In this document: in pieces, positions 26,520 to 33,927 of the stretch
Layout: the number at the start of each line of letters is the position of its first letter
How positions within the stretch are numbered: the first letter of the stretch is position 1
Assembly: GCA_958453935.1 (NCBI GenBank)
Contig: CAUDZT010000014.1
Location: 1-38,505 of the forward strand
Direction of reading: 5' to 3'
Length of the DNA stretch: 38,505 bases
From: an uncultured Collinsella sp.
GTDB lineage: Bacteria; Actinomycetota; Coriobacteriia; Coriobacteriales; Coriobacteriaceae
Translations under genes and position numbers: made by a program
The notes under the pieces: model-generated
The model's input: only the letters and a program-made list of their open reading frames with translations
Told to the model about the DNA's origin: nothing
Databases searched by the model: none

Positions 26520-27836
26520 TTAGCCGTGGGCGATCTTGTTTCTCAGCAAGAAATCGGCCGCCCCTACGATTCTGATGCCGTCGATGTCTGTTGGATGCTC
26601 ACCATCCCTGACAATCAAGATCTTCTCGTACGAATCAGGGATTTTTCCCAGCGTGTTTAGTTTGAGCGGTCGCAGCTCACGCTCTCTTGTCGCCTCGGCA
26701 TCGATCCGTTCGGTAACCTGGATATATTTACGGTCCGATCCCTCGCCGATTGCGACAAAGTCGATTTCCCCCGCGCGCAGATGGCCGCAAAACACTTCGT
26801 ATCCTTCAAAGACAAGCTGGTTGTAGATAACGTTCTCGAGCATCCTTCCACTATCGCTGCCTCTATATCCGTCAAGGTAGCTGCGGATTCCCGTATCGGC
26901 TATGTAATATTTACCGCCTGTCTTGAGAAGCTCCCGCCCCTTGACGTCATACCTTTTTACCTTGGTAAACAGGTACGTCTCTTCCAGAGCGTCAATATAC
27001 GCCGACACCGTCGATGCGCTGGTCTTACCGCCCGCCGATTCGTTGAGCGTCCCTACGATTTTGTTGACCGAGGTTTGATTGGAAATGTTGTCTGCCAGAT
27101 ACGCACAGAGCCGCTCGAGAACGTCGCGCTTGGTGATAGCTCCGCGACCTCTACGCGTCGCGCGCAATAGGATATCGCGCGCGACAATCGTCTGATAGAG
27201 GCTGCGGATGTAGTCACGGCACGCCTCGCGTCTCGGCTCGTCATGAGCCAGAAACGGCATGCCGCCATAGGTTATGTACTGCTCGAGCACGGTGTTTGAA
27301 TTAAGGCGATCGCCCGTCTTGGAAACGAGCTCGACCCTCTCACCAAGCCCTTCGGCGACGACCGCATCAATCGAGCGAAAATCAAGATACTCGCCAAACG
27401 TGAGCGGCTGCATCTTGACCTCGATATACCGGCCCGAGATAAGCGTTGCAAGCTCGCTCGATAGCAAAAAGGCATTGGAGCCCGTGACATAGATATCGCA
27501 CGGCAAATCGATTCGGAGCGAGTTAACCGCCTTTTCCCAGCCCTCGACATTCTGGAGCTCGTCAAAGAACAGATAGGGGCGATCGACACCGTCAACGCGC
27601 TCCCGAACCATGCGATAAAACGTCAGATAATCTGTAACCCCCGCGTACTCTAGAGATTCCATCTTAAAGGTCAGCAAACGCTCTGCCGGCACCCCCTGCT
27701 GCGCCAGGTGCTCCCTCATCATGTCCAATAACGTGGATTTGCCGCAACGGCGTATACCCGTCACGATTTTGATGAGGTCGGTATCCTGAAAAGCAATGAG
27801 TCGATCAAGATAGCGGCTTCGGCGAACGATGTTCAT
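26520..27836 (-). CDS. AAA_14 / DUF4143-type ATPase (first paralogue)
   Basis: This 438-residue protein has an N-terminal AAA+ domain with Walker A GIRRCGKST (27-35), Walker B YLFFDELQN (88-96) and sensor segment TGSNAFLLSSELATL. The C-terminal half (from about 215) is the DUF4143 region, which ends in a PD-(D/E)XK-like fold: E334, GEIDF with D359, then YIQVT where a nuclease would have ExK. The nuclease motif is therefore degenerate here. The biological role of this family is not established. The gene is bracketed by palindromes P2 and P3 and has two 14-bp-arm palindromes upstream. GGGAG lies before the ATG. Confidence 0.88.
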   Translation of the reverse strand: MNIVRRSRYLDRLIAFQDTDLIKIVTGIRRCGKSTLLDMMREHLAQQGVPAERLLTFKMESLEYAGVTDYLTFYRMVRERVDGVDRPYLFFDELQNVEGWEKAVNSLRIDLPCDIYVTGSNAFLLSSELATLISGRYIEVKMQPLTFGEYLDFRSIDAVVAEGLGERVELVSKTGDRLNSNTVLEQYITYGGMPFLAHDEPRREACRDYIRSLYQTIVARDILLRATRRGRGAITKRDVLERLCAYLADNISNQTSVNKIVGTLNESAGGKTSASTVSAYIDALEETYLFTKVKRYDVKGRELLKTGGKYYIADTGIRSYLDGYRGSDSGRMLENVIYNQLVFEGYEVFCGHLRAGEIDFVAIGEGSDRKYIQVTERIDAEATRERELRPLKLNTLGKIPDSYEKILIVRDGEHPTDIDGIRIVGAADFLLRNKIAHG

Positions 27837-27869
27837 AGAGTCTCCCTAGCGCCCGTCCAGACATGAAAA

Positions 27870-27943
27870 CTTATAAACTTGCATTATTTGCAAGTTTATA
27901 AGATGCCACCTTAGAAACTTGCGAATTTTGCAAGTTTCTAAGG
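27870..27943. promoter_or_regulatory. Tandem palindromes upstream of the first AAA ATPase gene
   Basis: Two perfect 14-bp inverted repeats lie 40 bp apart centre to centre. They are CTTATAAACTTGCA (27870-27883) with 27889-27902, and CCTTAGAAACTTGC (27909-27922) with 27930-27943. They share the half-site AAACTTGC, so four half-sites are present. The nearest lies 34 bp before the ATG. They look like a double operator, perhaps for autoregulation; this is inference. Confidence 0.7.
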
Positions 27944-27966
27944 AATGAGCGAGCCCCTGGGCAGAA

Positions 27967-28031
27967 AAACCGTCCCAACATTCGACGGTTTTCCTCGTTT
28001 TCGAGTTTTTCGCCGAATGTTGGGACGGTTT
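27967..28031. repeat. Long-armed inverted repeat (18-bp arms)
   Basis: AAACCGTCCCAACATTCG (27967-27984) is repeated in perfect reverse complement at 28014-28031, around a 29-nt spacer that holds CTCG-TTTT-CGAG. It lies between the AAA operator and palindrome P3. No T-run follows on either strand. Confidence 0.8.
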
Positions 28032-28052
28032 GGGGGAACCAGTCGATCCCAG

Positions 28053-28083
28053 ATGTGACAAAGGGACAGTCCCTTTGTCACAT
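28053..28083. repeat. GACAAAGGGA palindrome, copy P3
   Basis: ATGTGACAAAGGGA (28053-28066) and TCCCTTTGTCACAT (28070-28083) form a perfect 14-bp hairpin with a 3-nt loop. Unlike the other copies it is not next to a stop codon. It lies upstream of the MFS gene; a TGCTAGAGT extended -10 (28086-28094) follows directly. Confidence 0.8.
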
Positions 28084-28143
28084 TCTGCTAGAGTTGCAGG
28101 GACATAAAACTTGCCGATTAAACGCGACACTGGAGTAACCACC

Positions 28144-29373
28144 TTGACCGCCGAAACCTCGTCCGCAATAGCATCGACCGCCGCCGTGCTCTCCCCCGCG
28201 CGCACCAAGCTCTGCCCAGCGCTGCTCGTGCTGTTGGGATTCTCGCTCGGCTGTTCCGAGTTCGTGGTCATCGGCATCGAAAGCGACTTGGCAACGGAAC
28301 TCGGCGTATCACTTGCCACTGCGGGCCAGCTCATCAGCGTGTTTGCGCTTGTCTACGCTATCGCCACACCGGTGCTTGCGCTCAGCACGGGACGCTTCCG
28401 CCGCTACCAGCTGCTCGTGTGCTACAGCATCGTCTTTGTGCTCGGCAACCTGGTCATGGCGTTGGCGCCCAACTTCCAGGTGCTGTTTATCTCGCGCATT
28501 GTCCTGGGCTCCGTCTCGGGCGCACTGCTCGCCGTGGGCGTGACGTACATCCCCGAGCTGCTGTCCCCGCAGCAAACTTCGCTTGCCATCTCGGTGGTAT
28601 ATGGTGCGTTTTCTGTGGCAATGGTCTTTGTCACTTCGATCGGCAAGTTTGTGGCCGACACGCTCGATTGGCACGTGGCCATGTACGGCACGCTGACCTT
28701 TGCCGTTTTGACCTGCGGAGCGCTTGTGGCGTTTATGCCGCGCTCCGGTCAGACCGATGAGCCCGCCACCTTCCGCGAGCAGGCAGGGCTGCTACGCGAG
28801 CCGAGCATCATCACCGGCATGCTCATCTTTTTGTTTGGCGTGGGGTCGGTCTACGTTTTCTACGGCTATGTGACGCCTTATCTTGAGCAGGTGCTGGGCA
28901 TGGGCACGGTCGAAGCCAGTACCACGCTTATGGCCTACGGCGTGTTCTGCCTGATCTCGAACATCCTGGGCGGATGGATCGACGCGCGTTTTGGCATGAA
29001 GGCACTGCTGGTTACGTTCGCGCTGCAGGCGGCGGCATTGTTTGGGCTGTTTGCCGCGGGCGCTGCCATGCCACTCGCACTTGTCTTTGTCTTTAGTCTG
29101 GCAATGCTCATGTACCTGTTCTCGGTGTCGTGCATCACGCACTTTATGGACGTGGCACGTAGCCGCCATCCCAAGTCGATGGTACTTGCAAGTTCGGTTG
29201 AGCCCATGGCGTTTAACGTCGGCATCTCGTTTGGCACCGCAGTGGGCGGCGCCGTTGTGAGCAGCGTTGGCATTGCGTACGTGGGTGCCGTGGGCGCCGC
29301 GTTCTCGCTTGTGGCCTGGGCGCTCACGCTGGTAACGATTAAGTTGGCTCGCTGGGAGCGTCGTCGCGGGTAG
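28144..29373 (+). CDS. MFS transporter, DHA1-type
   Basis: This is a 12-helix major facilitator of about 409 residues, resembling the AraJ/YdhP-like drug or sugar efflux proteins. The segment LGFSLGCSEFVVIGIESDLATELGVS, cited by its core GCSEFVVIG, matches the first helix and loop of that group, and ISRIVLGSVSGALLAVG fits helix 4. The start is uncertain: TTG at 28144 with GGAG 8 nt upstream is preferred, and TTG at 28111 is an alternative. The next gene, an RpiR-type regulator, starts 5 nt after its stop, so they are probably cotranscribed. The substrate is unknown. Confidence 0.88.
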   Translation: MTAETSSAIASTAAVLSPARTKLCPALLVLLGFSLGCSEFVVIGIESDLATELGVSLATAGQLISVFALVYAIATPVLALSTGRFRRYQLLVCYSIVFVLGNLVMALAPNFQVLFISRIVLGSVSGALLAVGVTYIPELLSPQQTSLAISVVYGAFSVAMVFVTSIGKFVADTLDWHVAMYGTLTFAVLTCGALVAFMPRSGQTDEPATFREQAGLLREPSIITGMLIFLFGVGSVYVFYGYVTPYLEQVLGMGTVEASTTLMAYGVFCLISNILGGWIDARFGMKALLVTFALQAAALFGLFAAGAAMPLALVFVFSLAMLMYLFSVSCITHFMDVARSRHPKSMVLASSVEPMAFNVGISFGTAVGGAVVSSVGIAYVGAVGAAFSLVAWALTLVTIKLARWERRRG

Positions 29374-29378
29374 CGCAA

Positions 29379-30116
29379 TTGCAGCCAAAAGCCGCAGCAC
29401 CGGCTGGCGAGAGCAAGCTCAACGATCTCGAAAGCGAGATCATGCGCTACATCATCGAGCTGCGTGATGATATTGACGATGTCACGCTTAAGAGCGTTGC
29501 TGAACGGTTCTTCGTCGCTCCCAATACAATCGTCAGGCTTGCCCATAAGCTTGGCTTCTCGGGGTTTACGGAGCTCAAACAATCGTATTCCGCCTCGCTC
29601 GACCGCAATCGATTCACTATCGAGGCACTTCCTCTTGATACCCAGCTCGTACAGACCAAAGATCTGCTTAACGACAGGGTCATCGATTCGGTTGTGAGTC
29701 TTATCCAGGATGCCTCGCATATCGTGTTCTTCTGCTCGGGCTTTTCGAAATACCCGTGCCTCGAGATGGCTGAAAAGCTCAAAATAATGGGCAAGAACAC
29801 CGATACGCTCAGTGAACGTCATGTCATGAGGCATTACGCAGAGCTCCTCGGCAAAAACGACCTGGTCTTCAGCGTTTCCGTAAGCGGCGAGACGCAGGTG
29901 TCTATTGACGCCACATCGATAGCCAAAACGCGCGGATGCAAGGTCGTCACGCTCACCGGCTTTTCTCGAAATTCTCTCTCGAAACTAGCCGACTACCCTA
30001 TCTACACCGTGCAAAAAGAAATCCGCTTGGGCAGCATGGACCTCGACAGTCGATTGATGTTCTATTACGTATTTGAGTTGATATTCGAGCGCTACTTCAA
30101 ACTGGCCAAGAAATAA
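29379..30116 (+). CDS. MurR/RpiR family transcriptional regulator
   Basis: This 245-residue protein has an N-terminal HTH_6 domain (LKSVAERFFVAPNTIVRLAH with LGFSGFTELK) and a C-terminal SIS sugar-phosphate-binding domain (from about 105, with FFCSGFSKYPCLEMAEKL and VFSVSVSGETQ). Such regulators sense phosphosugars. TTG at 29379 is used since a later ATG would cut into the HTH domain. No strong ribosome-binding site is seen, so translation is probably coupled to the MFS gene 5 nt upstream. It may control that transporter. Confidence 0.9.
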   Translation: MQPKAAAPAGESKLNDLESEIMRYIIELRDDIDDVTLKSVAERFFVAPNTIVRLAHKLGFSGFTELKQSYSASLDRNRFTIEALPLDTQLVQTKDLLNDRVIDSVVSLIQDASHIVFFCSGFSKYPCLEMAEKLKIMGKNTDTLSERHVMRHYAELLGKNDLVFSVSVSGETQVSIDATSIAKTRGCKVVTLTGFSRNSLSKLADYPIYTVQKEIRLGSMDLDSRLMFYYVFELIFERYFKLAKK

Positions 30117-30176
30117 AACTTGGCATGAGCCCGGCTTCGACTCTTTAGCAGCCTTCTATATGAAAGGTATCGTTCT

Positions 30177-30623
30177 ATGCAACGCGTACTATTTATCTGT
30201 CATGGGAATATCTGTCGCTCGACGATGGCTGAGTCGGTGTTTACCGAGCTCGTGCGCCGCGCCGGGCGCGAGGCGGAGTTTGTCATCGATTCCGCAGCGA
30301 CCTCAACCGAGGAGATCGGCAACCCGCCGCACCACGGTACCGTTGCCAAGCTACGCGAGGTCGGAATTCCCATCGTCGCACATCGCGCACGTCAGGTGCG
30401 TCGCGCGGAGTATGGCGACTGGGATCACATTGTCTATATGGATGCCGAGAACGCCCGCGGCCTGCACCGCATCTTTGGTAAGGACCCCGATGGCAAAATC
30501 TCGCGTCTACTCGACTGGACCGATCGCCCCGGCGACGTGGCCGATCCCTGGTATACCGGCAATTTCGATGCCACCTACCGCGACGTGCTCGACGGCTGCA
30601 CCGCTATGCTCGAGCAGCTGTAG
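30177..30623 (+). CDS. Low molecular weight protein tyrosine phosphatase
   Basis: This is a 148-residue phosphatase with the complete active-site loop CHGNICRS (C8, R14) and the general-acid motif ADPWY (D123). It dephosphorylates phosphotyrosine, often on polysaccharide-related kinases in bacteria. AAAGG precedes the ATG at 30177. It lies 60 nt after the RpiR gene with no terminator between, so it may share that transcript. No tyrosine kinase or capsule gene is visible nearby. Confidence 0.92.
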   Translation: MQRVLFICHGNICRSTMAESVFTELVRRAGREAEFVIDSAATSTEEIGNPPHHGTVAKLREVGIPIVAHRARQVRRAEYGDWDHIVYMDAENARGLHRIFGKDPDGKISRLLDWTDRPGDVADPWYTGNFDATYRDVLDGCTAMLEQL

Positions 30624-30671
30624 GTTCGCGGACGCACGAACCTCGCGAGCCGCGTCATCGGCATACAGATC

Positions 30672-30735
30672 GAGCGTGGATTTTCTCCCACTTTGAGCAT
30701 TCAAGTGCGCTCTAGACGGGAGAAAATCCACGCTC
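30672..30735. repeat. Long-armed inverted repeat (18-bp arms)
   Basis: GAGCGTGGATTTTCTCCC (30672-30689) is repeated in perfect reverse complement at 30718-30735. The spacer contains a small CACTT...AAGTG stem. It lies 49 nt after the phosphatase stop and 61 nt before the end of the convergent AAA gene, so it could be a bidirectional end structure, but no long T-run is present. Confidence 0.8.
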
Positions 30736-30751
30736 ATTATCTCGGATAGCG

Positions 30752-30784
30752 GATGCGACAAAGGCACTATCCCTTTGTCGCATC
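30752..30784 (-). repeat. GACAAAGGGA palindrome, copy P4
   Basis: GATGCGACAAAGG (30752-30764) and CCTTTGTCGCATC (30772-30784) form a perfect 13-bp hairpin with a 7-nt loop. A further GGGAC-T-GTCCC lies at 30786-30796. It starts 11 nt after the stop of the second AAA ATPase gene. P5 lies on the other side of that gene. Confidence 0.75.
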
Positions 30785-30795
30785 GGGGACTGTCC

Positions 30796-32157
30796 CTAGA
30801 CCGGCTTGACCTCCAGCTTTATCCCCTCGGCACAGGAGTCACCCAAAACATCCGAAAGGGCCCAGGTCGCATATAGCGGCAAATAAAGAACAGCTCCGCT
30901 GCGTTCAACGTTGCCTCTCGAGAAAACAATCCCAAGCCTTACGCCATATTCGGCCGTATCAAGCACATGACCGAGCGCGGCGTGCGCGTGGTAATAGGAA
31001 CCCGATTTAACCTCGATCGGAACAGCCGTTCCATCCGGTCCGTCGACCACAAAGTCCACTTCGCCGCGCTTCTTTGTCTGATAGTAGTAAAGCTGGCGAT
31101 TTTGGGCAGTCAGCTGCTGGGCCACCACGTTTTCGTAAATACCGCCCAGATTGGGTTCCTTGCTATCAAGATACGCCGCCTGGGCGACGCCAACGGGGTA
31201 GCGCGCCATCAACATGCCCGTATCCGATTGGTATAGCTTGAACTGCGATGGCCGTGCCGTCTTGAGCAGGGGCGACTTTGGCTCGGTTACGATATCCGCC
31301 TTGAGAGCAACGCCGGCATCGACAAGCCAGACAAAATCTCGCTGGTACTTGTCGTAATGCGCCTTGGGGTCAATGGAATTGAGCACGAAGCGTTTGTTTT
31401 CGCCCTCGAGCATAATAGGGAGCTGATCGTAAATGCTCTGCACCTGAAGGGCTCGCCCGCTTGCATACTTGGAGATATCCCGCCGGTACTGTTCGTTGAG
31501 CTCTGACTGTAGCTGACGAACAGAGGCAAGGTCGCCCCGCGTGTCAAGGAAACGCTGCACGACCTCTGGCATTCCACCGACAACGGTATAGGTCCTGAAG
31601 TTTGCCATCATCGCGTCGTGAATGTAATCAGGAATGGGCTTCTCGCTGATACACGCGTCGCGTATCGTTTGGCGAGCTCCCTCGCTCACCCCGATCGCCC
31701 AGCAAAACTCCTCAAAATCCAGCGGGAACATCCTGAGCTCATGGACGTACCCCACGGGATAAGACCTGACGCCCTTGAACTGAGTCCCGAGCATTGACCC
31801 CGAAAACGCCCAGCGGCACCTCCCGTCCTCAACAAGGAACTTTGCCATCGTCATGATGTCGGGGGCCTCTTGGACCTCATCGATAAACACGAGCGTTTTG
31901 CCCGGTGCTATCGGCTTTCCCGAGAGAAGCGTCACCCTGCTGATGAAATCGTCGGCATCCCGTGCCTCGAGAAGAGCATCTTTTGCCTGGCGATTTTCCA
32001 TGAGGTTGAGTTCGATGTAGGTTGCATGCCTGGCTTTGCCAAATGCGCGAATCGAATAACTTTTGCCGATCTGGCGAGAACCCGTAATGAATAAGGCCTT
32101 TTGCTCGGCAGACTTCAGCCAACGCTCCAGCTCTGCCGCTATTTTCCTACGCAGCAT
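30796..32157 (-). CDS. AAA_14 / DUF4143-type ATPase (second paralogue)
   Basis: This 453-residue protein has Walker A GSRQIGKS (26-33) and Walker B LVFIDEVQ (89-96) in the AAA+ domain, the SGSMLGTQFKGVRSYPVG sensor region, and a C-terminal PD-(D/E)XK-like domain that looks intact: E342, GEVDF with D368, and IEVKSG (E382, K384). It therefore differs from the first paralogue, whose ExK is lost. It may be a nuclease-ATPase, but the family function is unknown. The ATG at 32157 has GAGGGGAG upstream and is preferred over an in-frame codon at 32181. Three iterons lie upstream, and the gene is bracketed by P4 and P5. Confidence 0.88.
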   Translation of the reverse strand: MLRRKIAAELERWLKSAEQKALFITGSRQIGKSYSIRAFGKARHATYIELNLMENRQAKDALLEARDADDFISRVTLLSGKPIAPGKTLVFIDEVQEAPDIMTMAKFLVEDGRCRWAFSGSMLGTQFKGVRSYPVGYVHELRMFPLDFEEFCWAIGVSEGARQTIRDACISEKPIPDYIHDAMMANFRTYTVVGGMPEVVQRFLDTRGDLASVRQLQSELNEQYRRDISKYASGRALQVQSIYDQLPIMLEGENKRFVLNSIDPKAHYDKYQRDFVWLVDAGVALKADIVTEPKSPLLKTARPSQFKLYQSDTGMLMARYPVGVAQAAYLDSKEPNLGGIYENVVAQQLTAQNRQLYYYQTKKRGEVDFVVDGPDGTAVPIEVKSGSYYHAHAALGHVLDTAEYGVRLGIVFSRGNVERSGAVLYLPLYATWALSDVLGDSCAEGIKLEVKPV

Positions 32158-32176
32158 AGGCTCTCCCCTCAGTGTC

Positions 32177-32260
32177 ATCAAATGAAATGCAAGGTTTATA
32201 TGCTTGATTATCGATGAAATGCAGAGTTTTTAGAACCTAATATCGGATGAAATGCAGAGA
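32177..32260 (-). promoter_or_regulatory. Three iterons upstream of the second AAA ATPase gene
   Basis: The 10-mer ATGAAATGCA occurs at 32182-32191, 32214-32223 and 32247-32256. It is preceded each time by ATC and followed by an A/G-plus-T-rich segment (AGGTTTA, GAGTTTTT, GAGATTTA). The spacing of 32 and 33 bp is three helical turns, so all sites face the same side of the DNA. They begin 25 bp before the ATG. The pattern suggests cooperative operator sites. Confidence 0.7.
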
Positions 32261-32297
32261 TTTAGGATTATAGGCAAAAAAGAAGGGGCACCATCGG

Positions 32298-32334
32298 CGG
32301 ATGCGACAAAGGGCCCGCCCCTTTGTCACATCCG
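32298..32334 (-). repeat. GACAAAGGGA palindrome, copy P5
   Basis: CGGATGCGACAAAGGG (32298-32313) pairs with CCCTTTGTCACATCCG (32319-32334) over 16 positions. The one non-identical pair is U-G on the minus strand and C-A on the plus strand. It starts 2 nt after the stop of the TIGR04076-like gene, which fits a minus-strand 3' end structure. Confidence 0.75.
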
Positions 32335-32335
32335 G

Positions 32336-32665
32336 CTATTCGTCGACGATCTCGGCAAGCCAGACGTTCAACGTGTCGACCTCGGGACAGCAGAACTTTG
32401 CCGTGCCGGGCTCGTTGCCAGATACGGTTCCGCCATAGCGCAGGATATCGATATAGGGAAAGCCCACATGGCAGGCCATGGCGCACATCTTGCCGCGGTC
32501 TCGGTCGAAGTCAAAGACGTCGCCCGGCTTGTGACCATGGTGGCAGCGACACGCACCCAGCTGGTCCACGCAGCTCACGCGGATACGCGGACGCTTGCCA
32601 CGCGGCGCGCCGAGCGGCTTGTTCTCGCCCGCAGGCTTGACGCCACCCTCGCCAGCGTTACTCAT
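32336..32665 (-). CDS. Small Cys-rich protein, TIGR04076-like
   Basis: This is a 109-residue protein with a basic N-terminal tail and a conserved domain containing CHHGHKPGDVFDFD, CAMACHVGFPYIDILRYGG and KFCCPEVDTLNVW. This pattern of paired cysteines and a CAxAxH-like motif matches what I recall of the TIGR04076 family, whose function is unknown. The cysteines and histidines suggest metal or iron-sulfur binding. Its ATG overlaps the stop of the pyridoxamine kinase gene by 8 bp (ATGAGTAA), so it is probably translated by coupling. No good ribosome-binding site is seen. Confidence 0.75.
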   Translation of the reverse strand: MSNAGEGGVKPAGENKPLGAPRGKRPRIRVSCVDQLGACRCHHGHKPGDVFDFDRDRGKMCAMACHVGFPYIDILRYGGTVSGNEPGTAKFCCPEVDTLNVWLAEIVDE

Positions 32666-33482
32666 GGTCAATCACATCCAGGCAGGCCTCGATGGGCAGG
32701 CCGGCCGACTTGTCCTCTTGGTCGGCATTGCGCTCGATGAGCTCGGCCACCACGCGCATGGCGTCGGCCGTGGCGCGCTGAAGCGTCCAACCGCTCATCA
32801 CGCGACCCATAAGCACCGCCGAAAACGTGTCGCCCGTGCCCGGGAAATAGACCGGAATGAGCTCAAATGGAATCGTGAAGTACTCCCCCGCCACATGATC
32901 ATAACCGATAACCGCGTTCGTGCCATTGACCACGGCGCTCGTAATGACCACCGACTTGGCACCCAGCTCGCGCACGGCGTCCACAAGGGCGCGGGCCTCA
33001 TCGGGCGTGATCTGTTCTGCAATAGGCGTATCGGTGAGCAGACAGGCCTCGGTGTAGTTGGGCACCGCGTAGTCTGCGCACTCCAGCAGGTGCCGCATAA
33101 GGCCAATCGTGGACTCGGGCACACCGGCATAGAGCTTGCCGTTGTCGCCCATGATGGGGTCGACGAACACCTTGGTGCCCTTTTGCGCGCGGCGGTGGCA
33201 AAAGTCCGAGATGATGCGCGTCTCTTCCTCGGTCACGATAAAGCCGGTCGAGATGGCGTCGAACTCAAAGCCGAGCTCTTCCCAGATGGCAAGACTCTGA
33301 CGCACGTACTCCGTGGTGTCGTGGATGTAGAACTTGGGATAGTTGAGCGTATCGGACACAAGTGCCGTCGGCAGATTGTGGATACGGTAACCCATGTGCG
33401 ACAGCACCGGCAGCATGGCGGAAAGCGCGACTTTGCCGTAACCGCACATATCGTTGATCAGCAGCAGCTGAGTGTTCTTCAT
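32658..33482 (-). CDS. Pyridoxamine/pyridoxal kinase (PdxK/PdxY-like)
   Basis: This ribokinase-superfamily enzyme of 274 residues phosphorylates B6 vitamers to enter PLP salvage. It shows the N-terminal LLINDMCGYGKVALSAMLP, the VFVDPIMGDNGKLY segment, VPNYTEACLLT, and the anion hole with catalytic Asp FPGTGDTFSAVLMG. The ATG at 33482 has GGGAG 8 nt upstream; a longer in-frame start would add 23 unlikely residues. It is followed by the coupled Cys-rich gene. Substrate preference between pyridoxal and pyridoxamine cannot be decided. Confidence 0.9.
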   Translation of the reverse strand: MKNTQLLLINDMCGYGKVALSAMLPVLSHMGYRIHNLPTALVSDTLNYPKFYIHDTTEYVRQSLAIWEELGFEFDAISTGFIVTEEETRIISDFCHRRAQKGTKVFVDPIMGDNGKLYAGVPESTIGLMRHLLECADYAVPNYTEACLLTDTPIAEQITPDEARALVDAVRELGAKSVVITSAVVNGTNAVIGYDHVAGEYFTIPFELIPVYFPGTGDTFSAVLMGRVMSGWTLQRATADAMRVVAELIERNADQEDKSAGLPIEACLDVIDHE

Positions 33483-33662
33483 GAGGGTCTCCCTTGTTTC
33501 GGGTGCGGCGCGGCAGCACCACAGTGCGACTAAGTGTAGCGCAGGAGGCATCGTGAGCGGTCGCTAGGGTCGCGAAGAGCGCATTGTTGCGGATAGGTTT
33601 CGGAAATGGGGACTGTTTGCTCCATAACGGCCTAGTTGATACTACTCATATAGTGCCATTTC

Positions 33663-33814
33663 AAAACTATGCCTATTTACTACGTTTAACCGCCCACCTC
33701 CAACCACAACAAATTTCGCTCCGACAAAACCGCAGGTAGATAGCTTGCGCTTTTTCAGAAACAGCTGTTGTGGTCGGGGATGCCGGATTCATCGTAGTAA
33801 TTAGGCATAGTTTT
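33663..33814. repeat. Nested inverted-repeat element with 22-bp arms
   Basis: The left arm 33663-33684 and right arm 33793-33814 are reverse complements over 22 positions with one mismatch (AAAACTATGCCTA is the shared end). Inside, 33700-33711 and 33766-33777 pair over 12 positions with one mismatch. The whole is a 152-bp element with a protein-free core. It may be a MITE-like insertion, but I see no clear target-site duplication. Confidence 0.75.
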
Positions 33815-33927
33815 TGGCGAGGCCGCTTCGAAAGGCGTCATCGCAGCCCAAAGTAATCCCTTTTCCTCCGTCCCCAAGGGATCACATGCACCGAAGCGGA
33901 CCGTGGCGGAATCACATGTTGAGGACG

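Noticed and set aside
32177..32260. A short CRISPR-like array.
   Set aside because: Only three 10-bp repeats are present, with spacers of about 22 nt and no cas genes. The position before a gene and helical phasing fit operator iterons better.
33859..33876. The 15-mer TTTTCCTCCGTCCCC occurs here and inside the M20 peptidase gene near 20082.
   Set aside because: There is no extended similarity or palindromic context at the coding copy, so I treat it as coincidence in biased sequence.
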